Source: Fodinicurvata halophila (GTDB lineage: Bacteria > Pseudomonadota > Alphaproteobacteria > Kiloniellales > DSM-21159). Taken from it: a DNA stretch of 64,000 nucleotides. The position numbers and the translations under genes were made by a program. Below the pieces are notes generated by a model. It was not told where the DNA came from. It saw only the letters and a program-made list of their open reading frames with translations, and searched no databases. Location of the stretch: NCBI RefSeq assembly GCF_042651425.1, contig NZ_JBHSCW010000003.1, positions 310,001-374,000 of the forward strand, read 5' to 3'. This document shows positions 54,097-64,000 of the stretch, one piece after another; within the stretch, counting starts at the first letter, position 1, and each line of letters starts with the position of its first letter.

Positions 54097-55575
54097 ATGT
54101 TTTCCAGAGAAATTTTCCGGACTGTCTTCGGCGCGATCTGCGTTCTGCTGCTGTTTGACCCGGCTCGTGCGGAGAACCTGCCTGCGCTTTCTTCCCTGCA
54201 GGAGCAAGGCGCTAGCGTTTCAGGCGCTGTAGTGGATCTGGAGGAGGAGCGTCTTCTGGCTGAACTTTCACCGGGCCGTCCGTTGATTCCCGCTTCGATA
54301 ACAAAGCTCTATACGGCAGCCCTGGCACTGGAAACCTGGGGACCGGATCATCGCTTCGAGACCAGGATCATGAGTTCCACGCCGCTGACGAAGGGCAGCG
54401 TTCAGGATCTGATCTTCCTTGGTGGCGGGGACCCCGCGCTGACGGACGAGGACCTCTGGAAGATGGCCAGAGCCTTGTCGCGTACGGGCTTGAAGAGAGT
54501 GCAGAGGGATCTGGTCATCAACAATTCGCGTTTCGGCGATGTGGCCTGCAATGTGCGAGATCGCTGTGAAGCCGAGCGGAGTTCGCGCAATGCCTATGAC
54601 GCTCCTCTGTCCTCGGCCGGAAGCAACTATGCCAGCTGGAGTGTCGCCGTGGAGAGAGATGCTCAGCAAAGCGGGCGGGTTCTGACGCGGCTTTATCCCT
54701 ATGAACTGCCGGAGGTTGCGGTGCAGGGACGGATCGAGAGCGGTCCGGGGAGCACCCTGAGCGCCAGGCGTTCGACGGTGGCGCAAGGCCGGGATGTCAT
54801 AGAGCTGTCGGGAAGCCTGCCACATGGACGGGACGGGCGAATGCTCTATCGCTCGGCCGGGGATGCGGAAATGCAGACCGGTCATATGCTCCGGGCCTTC
54901 CTGCGCCACGAGGGAATCTCCGTCGAGGGCAGCATTCGTACCTCACGGACCCCTCCGGAAAATGCGGTACAGCTGGTGAACCATCGCGGCGATTCCCTGG
55001 GCAGACAGCTGGCCGCAATGATGCGCTACAGCAACAACTACATGGCGGATATCCTGCTGCTGAACCTGCATGCGGAAGCAGGTGGGCAGGTGCCTTTCAG
55101 CGTGGACCGGGCGGCACTCGATCTGCAGGACTATGCGCGCAGGATCGCCGCGGCGGACAACGACCCTCTTCCCCAGGCCCCGGACAGCCTGCTGCTGCGT
55201 GACGGCAGTGGCCTGGACCCTGACAACCGGCTGTCCGCCTCTGCCCTGACAAGTCTGTTGCACTATCTCTATGAAGAGCGTCCGGACGTGTTTCCAGCCT
55301 TCCTGAACAGTCTGAGTGTTCCGGCCTATTCCAGTGGATCCAGTCTCAGGAACCAGGATTCCGATTGGCTTTATCGCATTTCCGGAAAGACCGGAGGTCT
55401 CAGCGAACCTGTATCGGTCACGACACTGGCCGGATACCTCCGATTCAAGGATGGGGGGTGGGGGGCCTTTGCCTTCCTCGTGAATGGTGCCCCAGGCCAG
55501 CCGCTTCCAAGACAAGCGGTGTTCGAGGCCATGCGGCGGGATCTCTCCCGCTACTGGCAGGGCGCGCAACCCTAG
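54097..55575 (+). CDS. dacB: D-alanyl-D-alanine carboxypeptidase/endopeptidase (PBP4, S13)
   Basis: PBP4-type enzymes trim and cleave peptidoglycan peptides in the periplasm. The ATG at 54097 gives 492 residues with a signal peptide (FRTVFGAICVLLLFDPARAE). The active-site triad is SITK (Ser67-Lys70), SNN in MRYSNNYMADILLLNLHAEA, and KTG in YRISGKTGGLSEPV. The open frame extends far upstream, but that part lies antisense to trmFO and looks non-coding. A gap of 236 bases follows before the LpxR gene. Confidence 0.93.
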   Translation: MFSREIFRTVFGAICVLLLFDPARAENLPALSSLQEQGASVSGAVVDLEEERLLAELSPGRPLIPASITKLYTAALALETWGPDHRFETRIMSSTPLTKGSVQDLIFLGGGDPALTDEDLWKMARALSRTGLKRVQRDLVINNSRFGDVACNVRDRCEAERSSRNAYDAPLSSAGSNYASWSVAVERDAQQSGRVLTRLYPYELPEVAVQGRIESGPGSTLSARRSTVAQGRDVIELSGSLPHGRDGRMLYRSAGDAEMQTGHMLRAFLRHEGISVEGSIRTSRTPPENAVQLVNHRGDSLGRQLAAMMRYSNNYMADILLLNLHAEAGGQVPFSVDRAALDLQDYARRIAAADNDPLPQAPDSLLLRDGSGLDPDNRLSASALTSLLHYLYEERPDVFPAFLNSLSVPAYSSGSSLRNQDSDWLYRISGKTGGLSEPVSVTTLAGYLRFKDGGWGAFAFLVNGAPGQPLPRQAVFEAMRRDLSRYWQGAQP

Positions 55576-55811
55576 CCCCGGAGGGGGAGCGCTATTGCAG
55601 GTTCGGCATTTGCAAGAAGGCGGGCAACCATCGCTCGATCGGCCAGCCCAGGGTTACTGGCTTTGATGTGTAGAACGCGGAGCAGATGGCCTACAACGCA
55701 TGATCCGACGACCAGGAATCATGCAACTTTTGTCATAGGCTGTTCCCTTGCTGTACCGTTCCGTTCGTTCTATGCGTGAACGGGCTGTTTTACGGACCAA
55801 AATCCAGGGGG

Positions 55812-56861
55812 ATGTTCAAGGTGCGGAAGAGAATGGTAACGGCCCTGATTGCGGGGTTCACGGTCTTCACTTTCTTCCCCCCTGTTCTGGGGCAGGACGA
55901 CCGGACCGCGGAGGAGGAGCAAGAGAACAGGGAAACGGGAACCTTTACCCTTCAGCTGGAAAACGATCGTGCTGCCGGCACGGATCGTGATTACACCAAT
56001 GGTTTCAGGTTCGAGTACCTGTCTGCGGAAAAGCAGGGCAGCCATTGGGCCCGCAGCCTGATCGAGGCCATCCCCCTGCTGAACTACGGAGATCGTCTGC
56101 GCTACAGCGTCGCGTTCGGACAAAGCATCTTCACGCCGCGCGACACGCAGGAATCCGACGTTATCAAGGGTGACAGGCCTTATGCCGGCTGGCTCTATGG
56201 TAGCCTGGGGGCCATCGCCTATGATGAGGACTATGGCCTGTTCCAGACGGTGGCGCTGGATGTGGGCATGATCGGCCCCGCAGCCCTGGGACGCCAGGTT
56301 CAGAACACGACGCACCGTATCCTCGATATTCCCACGGCCAAGGGCTGGGACCACCAGTTGAACAACGAACCGGGGTTCATTCTCAGCTATGAGCGCAAAT
56401 GGCGGGAGTTCCACTATAAACCGGATCCGGAGGGACGATTTGGCATCGACATGATGCCACACGTCGGAATCTCCCTGGGCAATGTCATGACCTATGGGGC
56501 TGCAGGAGCTTCCATGCGTGTCGGCTTTGATCTTGCCGATGACTTCGGCCCGCCGCGCATACGTCCCAGTCTGCCGGGCTCAAGCTACTTCAAGCTGAAT
56601 GACCGTTTGAGCGGCTATCTTTTTGCCGGTATCGAAGGACGCGGGGTGGCACGGGACATCTTCCTGGACGGCAACACCTTCACCGACAGTCACAGCGTCG
56701 ATCGTCGCTGGTTCCATGCCGAGGCTCAGGGCGGCCTTGCGCTGAGCTATGGGCCGGTACGGTTGACCTATACGCAGGTCTGGCGCTCCGCACAGATCCG
56801 CGACCGCGATGTCTGGGATTCCTTCGGCTCCGTGGCCCTGTCGGTGCGTGTGCCCTTCTGA
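55812..56861 (+). CDS. LpxR-family lipid A deacylase
   Basis: LpxR is an outer-membrane beta-barrel enzyme that removes the 3'-acyloxyacyl chain of lipid A. The 349-residue product from ATG 55812 has a signal peptide with a basic front (MFKVRKRMVTALIAGF); ATG 55833 or GTG 55776 are other starts. Family segments are QLENDRAAGTDRDYTNGFRF, KGDRPYAGWLYGSLGA and GWDHQLNNEPGF, and the protein ends in an aromatic Phe typical of outer-membrane barrels. Deacylase activity in this organism is inferred. The stop is 6 bases from the convergent uvrA stop. Confidence 0.87.
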   Translation: MFKVRKRMVTALIAGFTVFTFFPPVLGQDDRTAEEEQENRETGTFTLQLENDRAAGTDRDYTNGFRFEYLSAEKQGSHWARSLIEAIPLLNYGDRLRYSVAFGQSIFTPRDTQESDVIKGDRPYAGWLYGSLGAIAYDEDYGLFQTVALDVGMIGPAALGRQVQNTTHRILDIPTAKGWDHQLNNEPGFILSYERKWREFHYKPDPEGRFGIDMMPHVGISLGNVMTYGAAGASMRVGFDLADDFGPPRIRPSLPGSSYFKLNDRLSGYLFAGIEGRGVARDIFLDGNTFTDSHSVDRRWFHAEAQGGLALSYGPVRLTYTQVWRSAQIRDRDVWDSFGSVALSVRVPF

Positions 56862-56867
56862 GGAAGC

Positions 56868-59732
<2,865 letters not shown>

Positions 59733-59926
59733 AAGTGACGGCGTGCTGAGGATTGTCGACCTGCCCAATATAGGTAATGATCATGAAATGACGAGCGCTA
59801 GCTAACGTGAGGGGCGGAGATTTATCAAGCTGTTTGCTGGATTGCCACGCGCGGGGGTGGTATCGGGGAAATTGTACGGATAAGCTGTGCCGCTCCATGG
59901 CGAAGTATTGAGAGGAAAACAGGCAG

Positions 59927-60436
59927 ATGGCAGGAAGCGTGAACAAGGTTATGCTGATCGGGAACCTGGGTCGGGACCCGGAAATCCGTTCCATGCAAAA
60001 TGGGGGGCGTGTCTGCAACCTGGCACTGGCCACGTCCGAATCCTGGAAGGACCGGCAGAGCGGGGAGCGGCGCGAGAAGACGGAATGGCACCGCATCGTG
60101 ATCTTCAACGAGAGCCTCGTTGGTGTCTGTGAGCGGTTCCTGCGCAAGGGCTCCAAGCTCTATATCGAAGGCCAGCTGGAAACCCGCAAGTATACGGATC
60201 AGTCGGGATCCGAGCGCTATACGACCGAAGTCGTGCTGCGGCCCTATCGCGGGGAACTCACCATGCTCGACAGCCGCACCGGCGGAGGCGACACCGACTT
60301 CGGAGGAGGTGGCTACGGTGGTGCCGGCGCTGGCGGTGGCTCTTCCGATTACGGTTCCGGCAGTGGCTATGGATCCGGGAGCGAGGGCAACGCACCCTCG
60401 GGGCCCGGCGACCTGGACGACGAGATTCCCTTCTAG
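59927..60436 (+). CDS. ssb: Single-stranded DNA-binding protein Ssb
   Basis: Ssb coats single-stranded DNA during replication and repair. The 169 residues have the OB fold (NKVMLIGNLGRDPEIRSMQN, REKTEWHRIVIFNE, KGSKLYIEGQLETRKYTDQS), a Gly/Ser-rich linker, and the acidic tip DLDDEIPF that recruits partner proteins. It diverges from uvrA, a common arrangement, and precedes the acetyltransferase by 14 bases. Confidence 0.97.
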   Translation: MAGSVNKVMLIGNLGRDPEIRSMQNGGRVCNLALATSESWKDRQSGERREKTEWHRIVIFNESLVGVCERFLRKGSKLYIEGQLETRKYTDQSGSERYTTEVVLRPYRGELTMLDSRTGGGDTDFGGGGYGGAGAGGGSSDYGSGSGYGSGSEGNAPSGPGDLDDEIPF

Positions 60437-60450
60437 ATCCGGAGCAGGCC

Positions 60451-60918
60451 ATGGAGATGATTTGGAGGAGTTTCGACCTGCTGAGCCGCGATCAGCTCTA
60501 CGAGCTTCTCCGGATCCGCTCCGATATCTTTGTGGTCGAACAGCAGTCGCCTTACTGCGACGTGGATGGGCTGGACCGGGAGGCGCTCCATCTGCTGGCC
60601 TATGATCGCGGCAGCGAGTTCGGCGGAGCACGACCGCTTGCCGGTTATCTGCGGCTCCTGCCGCCGATCATGGCCGGCCCGGCCCCCGTACTGGGCCGGA
60701 TTGCCGTGCGCCCGGCTTTTCGCGAGCAGGGATACGGGCGAGCAATGGTGCAGGAAGGCCTGTCGGAGGTCGAACGCCGCTTCAGGCGACAGGCCATCAA
60801 GCTATCGGCCCAGACCCACCTCTGCACCTTTTACGAGGCCTTCGGGTTTCAGTCCAACAGCCCCCCCTATGACGATCATGGCGTTCCCCATGTGGACATG
60901 ATCCGGCCGGCCGGCTGA
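60451..60918 (+). CDS. ElaA-like GNAT acetyltransferase
   Basis: The 155-residue protein matches the ElaA family of GNAT acetyltransferases: LYELLRIRSDIFVVEQQSPY, DVDGLDREALHLLAY, LGRIAVRPAFREQGYGRAMV (the acetyl-CoA loop) and FYEAFGFQSNSPPYDD. The substrate is unknown. It may be co-transcribed with ssb (14-base gap). Confidence 0.9.
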   Translation: MEMIWRSFDLLSRDQLYELLRIRSDIFVVEQQSPYCDVDGLDREALHLLAYDRGSEFGGARPLAGYLRLLPPIMAGPAPVLGRIAVRPAFREQGYGRAMVQEGLSEVERRFRRQAIKLSAQTHLCTFYEAFGFQSNSPPYDDHGVPHVDMIRPAG

Positions 60919-61044
60919 AAAGCGGCGTTTTCCGCGTCTGTGTGTTTGTAGGGGGGCGGGCTATCTGCTAATCTCGCCTACAGAATCGCGGCTGGCGATC
61001 AGCCCTTGATTTTCCTTTGTTTTTCCTATCCAGAGATTGCGATT

Positions 61045-63984
61045 TTGAGCGATATAGATGATAGCGTGAGCGCGGCTGCGGAAGAGTCCGGAAAACTGCA
61101 GCCTGAAAGTGAGGGCGGCGGCGCCGGAGATGGCGCGCCCCCGATTCCAGGTGGCATCGGCGGGGGTGGTGAAGGCATAAGTCCCGTCACCATCGAGGAG
61201 GAGATGCGGCGGTCCTACCTGGACTACGCCATGAGCGTCATCGTCTCGCGCGCTCTGCCGGATGTGCGTGACGGCCTGAAGCCTGTTCATCGCCGTATCC
61301 TCTATGCCATGAAGGAAGAGGGCTACGACTGGAACCGGCCCTACCGCAAATCGGCGCGTATCGTCGGTGATGTCATGGGTAAGTATCACCCGCACGGCGA
61401 CAGCGCGATCTATGATGCCATGGTGCGCATGGCGCAGGACTTCTCCATGCGCCGGCAGCTGGTGGACGGGCAGGGGAACTTCGGTTCCATGGACGGAGAT
61501 CCTCCGGCGGCCATGCGTTACACCGAAGCCCGTCTTACCCGGGCGGCCAGCGAGGCCCTGCTCGAGGACATCGATCGCGAGACGGTTGATTTCCAGCAGA
61601 ACTACGATGAAACCACCTACGAGCCGACGGTTCTGCCGGCCCGCTTTCCCAACCTGCTGGTCAACGGGGCCGGGGGCATTGCCGTCGGCATGGCCACCAA
61701 CATTCCGCCCCACAACATGGGCGAGGTGATCGACGCCTGCTGCGCGCTGGTGGACAATCCGCAGATCTCCGACGAGGATCTGCTGCCGATGGTGCCGGGG
61801 CCGGATTTCCCGACCGGTGGAATCATTCTCGGACGCGCCGGCATTGCCTCGGCCTATCGGACCGGCCGTGGCTCGGTGGTGATGCGCGGGCGCACCCATA
61901 TGGAGGCATACGGCAAGGATCGCGAGGCCATCGTGATCACCGAAGTGCCCTACCAGGTGAACAAGGCCCGCATGCTGGAACGCATCGCCGAGGTGGTGCG
62001 CGAGAAGATCATCGAGGGCGTTTCGGAGATTCGTGATGAATCCGACCGGCACGGATTGCGGGTGGTGATCGAGCTGCGCAAGGACGCCATGTCCGATGTC
62101 GTGCTCAACCAGCTTTTCCGATATACGCCCCTGCAGACGTCCTTCGGCGTGAACATGCTGGCGATCAGCGGCAGCCGCCCGCAGATGATGACCCTGCGCG
62201 AGGTGCTGACCTCGTTCATAACCTTCCGCGAGCAGGTGATCACCCGGCGCACGGCCTATGAGCTGGGCAAGGCGCGCGAACGAGCTCATGTCCTGGTTGG
62301 CCTGGCGATTGCCGTGGCCAACATCGATGCCGTGATCGACCTGATCCGATCCGCGCCGGATCCCCAGGCGGCACGAGAAGCCTTGCTGGCGCGTGATTGG
62401 CCCGCGAGCGAGGTTTCGGCCCTGATCGACCTGATCGATGAGCCCGGATATGTGGTCTCGGAAGACGGGACCTATCGCCTCTCCGATGCCCAGGCGCGCG
62501 CGATCCTGGATTTGCGCCTGCAACGGCTGACCGGCCTTGAGCGCGACAAGATCGCCGAGGAGCTGCATAGCCTGGCGGATCGGATCAAGGACTACCTGAA
62601 CATCCTGACATCGCGCGAACGCCTGATGGAGGTCTTGCGCGGCGAGCTGGTGGATACGCGCGATCGGTTCGCGGATGAACGCCGCACCACCATCGAGGAC
62701 AGCGAGTTCGAACATGACATCGAGGACCTGATTCCTCGCGAGGACATGGTGGTGACCGTCACACATGGCGGTTACATAAAGCGGGTTCCTCTCTCGGCCT
62801 ATCGCGCACAGCGCCGGGGCGGACGAGGACGTAGCGGCATGTCCACACGCGACGAGGATTTCGTTTCGCGGCTCTTCGTGACGGACACGCACACGCCGGT
62901 GCTGTTCTTCTCGTCCCGCGGCATGGTCTACAAGATGAAGGTCTATCGCCTGCCTCAGGGAACGCCGCAGTCCCGCGGCAAGGCGCTGGTCAACCTTCTG
63001 CCCCTCGAGGAGGGGGAAACGATCACTGCCTTCATGCCGCTGCCTGAGGATGAGAGCACGTGGAACGATATGTTCGTGATGTTCGCAACCTCCTCCGGCA
63101 CCGTGCGCCGCAATCGGCTTTCAGATTTCACCAACGTTATGGCAAACGGAAAGATTGCCATGAAGCTGGCACCTGAGGATGGCTATCTGGTCGGGGTTGC
63201 GACCTGCAACGAAGACTCCGACGTGTTACTGGCCACCGCGGCCGGAAAGGCGATTCGCTTCCCGGTTACGGACGTGCGCGTCTTTTCCGGACGCAATTCC
63301 ACGGGAGTCCGCGGGGTGCGTCTTGGGCGGGACGACGAAGTGATCTCCATGTCGATCCTGCGCCATGTGCAAGCCAACAGCGAGGAACGGGACGCCTACC
63401 TGCGTCATGCCTCGGCCAAGCGTCGGGCGGAGATCCAGCAGGACGAGAGCAATGGCGACAGGAGCGAGGATGTTCCGGCAGAGAATTCATCGCTGCAATT
63501 GAGCGAGGCCAGACTGGCGGAACTGGGAGCCAACGAGGAATTCATTCTCTCCGTGTCCGATGACGGGTACGGCAAGCGGACTTCGTCCTATGAATACCGC
63601 GTGGCCGGCCGTGGCGGACAGGGCATTGGCAACCTGGACCTCTCCCGCTCGGGGGGGAGTGAGGCCCGGGTGGCTGCTGCCTTCCCGGTCTCCTTGGAGG
63701 ATCAGATCATGCTGGTCACCAACGCAGGCCAGTTGATCCGTACCTCGGTCGACGGCATCCGCATGGCGGGCCGGACGACGCGAGGGGTAACGCTCTTCCG
63801 CATGGGCGAGGGCGAACATGTGGTGTCGGTCGCGCATCTCCAGGATCTGGACAGCGAAACCGAGGAGGAGGCCGAAGCCGAAGTCGAAGAGGCGGCCGAG
63901 GCGATGGCTGAGCCGGAAGCGGAGGTCGACGACGAGGCTCCGACGGGAAGTGACGACGGCGACACGGACAGTTCCGAGGTCTGA
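61045..63984 (+). CDS. gyrA: DNA gyrase subunit A
   Basis: GyrA breaks and rejoins DNA during negative supercoiling. I favour the TTG at 61045, which gives 979 residues starting MSDIDDSVSA; another TTG at 61006 is in frame. The catalytic tyrosine is Tyr159 in AAMRYTEARL. The quinolone-contact residues are Ser120 and Asp124 in KYHPHGDSAIYDAMV, both sensitive-type. The GyrA box is QRRGGRGRSG. The N-terminus has an extra Gly-rich stretch (about 37 residues) and the C-terminus an acidic tail. It ends 16 bases before the window edge. Confidence 0.96.
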   Translation: MSDIDDSVSAAAEESGKLQPESEGGGAGDGAPPIPGGIGGGGEGISPVTIEEEMRRSYLDYAMSVIVSRALPDVRDGLKPVHRRILYAMKEEGYDWNRPYRKSARIVGDVMGKYHPHGDSAIYDAMVRMAQDFSMRRQLVDGQGNFGSMDGDPPAAMRYTEARLTRAASEALLEDIDRETVDFQQNYDETTYEPTVLPARFPNLLVNGAGGIAVGMATNIPPHNMGEVIDACCALVDNPQISDEDLLPMVPGPDFPTGGIILGRAGIASAYRTGRGSVVMRGRTHMEAYGKDREAIVITEVPYQVNKARMLERIAEVVREKIIEGVSEIRDESDRHGLRVVIELRKDAMSDVVLNQLFRYTPLQTSFGVNMLAISGSRPQMMTLREVLTSFITFREQVITRRTAYELGKARERAHVLVGLAIAVANIDAVIDLIRSAPDPQAAREALLARDWPASEVSALIDLIDEPGYVVSEDGTYRLSDAQARAILDLRLQRLTGLERDKIAEELHSLADRIKDYLNILTSRERLMEVLRGELVDTRDRFADERRTTIEDSEFEHDIEDLIPREDMVVTVTHGGYIKRVPLSAYRAQRRGGRGRSGMSTRDEDFVSRLFVTDTHTPVLFFSSRGMVYKMKVYRLPQGTPQSRGKALVNLLPLEEGETITAFMPLPEDESTWNDMFVMFATSSGTVRRNRLSDFTNVMANGKIAMKLAPEDGYLVGVATCNEDSDVLLATAAGKAIRFPVTDVRVFSGRNSTGVRGVRLGRDDEVISMSILRHVQANSEERDAYLRHASAKRRAEIQQDESNGDRSEDVPAENSSLQLSEARLAELGANEEFILSVSDDGYGKRTSSYEYRVAGRGGQGIGNLDLSRSGGSEARVAAAFPVSLEDQIMLVTNAGQLIRTSVDGIRMAGRTTRGVTLFRMGEGEHVVSVAHLQDLDSETEEEAEAEVEEAAEAMAEPEAEVDDEAPTGSDDGDTDSSEV

Positions 63985-64000
63985 CGAGAGGCGCGAATGG

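Noticed and set aside
59733..59926. SOS box between uvrA and ssb
   Set aside because: No GTTC-N7-GTTC or GAAC-N7-GAAC pair could be found in the divergent region.
60961..62892. A 643-residue open frame antisense to gyrA
   Set aside because: No recognisable motif; gyrA is clearly coding throughout this stretch.

Overview
The window is about 60% GC and reads as a chromosome segment of an alphaproteobacterium, most likely in or near the Rhodospirillales (Rhodovibrionaceae or Kiloniellaceae type). Indicators are fliX, the one-cysteine DksA, a DUF6468 gene and a MotE-type gene behind fliM, cckA behind flhB, a SAM-II riboswitch before metY, magnesium-type HemB, eukaryotic-type NADP isocitrate dehydrogenase and an NDUFAF6-like protein. 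The taxonomic placement is inference. I saw no transposase, integrase, CRISPR array, tRNA or rRNA.

Positions 1-18900 hold a flagellar and chemotaxis cluster in several blocks. On the left are fliX and dksA (+) and the rod/ring operon flgF-flgG-flgA-flgH (-), which has a clear sigma-54 promoter. Rightward follows fliL-fliM-DUF6468-motE-like-cheY-cheZ, two MotB-like genes and a secreted 1066-residue TPR protein. Facing these are fliP-fliO-(FlhB-like domain) and csrA. Then come flgB-flgC-fliE-fliQ-fliR-flhB and cckA, the kinase at the head of the CtrA pathway. CtrA-like boxes precede fliL and flgB, so cluster and regulator appear linked.

Positions 21300-46900 are mostly housekeeping and envelope genes: recA (with a candidate LexA box), alaS, two cyclophilins translationally coupled to icd, a LOG-family hydrolase, and a LysM protein with an 18-bp tandem repeat. 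An RND efflux pair follows with its PadR regulator and a perfect 25-bp palindrome. Then come stomatin/NfeD, an Atg22-like MFS transporter, a YheT-type hydrolase, hemB, metY, a PAS-like orphan, a 3-hydroxyisobutyryl-CoA hydrolase and an LdtR-like MarR regulator.

The most striking non-coding feature is the metY leader (43466-43729). It carries two complete SAM-II riboswitch aptamers in tandem. An intrinsic terminator lies between them, and a helix that can sequester the metY Shine-Dalgarno follows the second. This looks like a two-stage SAM-sensing leader that could act first on transcription and then on translation.

Positions 47000-64000 contain yajC-secD-secF and a Mth938-like gene, sodB, an NDUFAF6-like gene, trmFO diverging from a PBP4-type carboxypeptidase, an LpxR-family outer-membrane deacylase, uvrA diverging from ssb, an ElaA-type acetyltransferase, and a complete gyrA ending 16 bases before the window edge.
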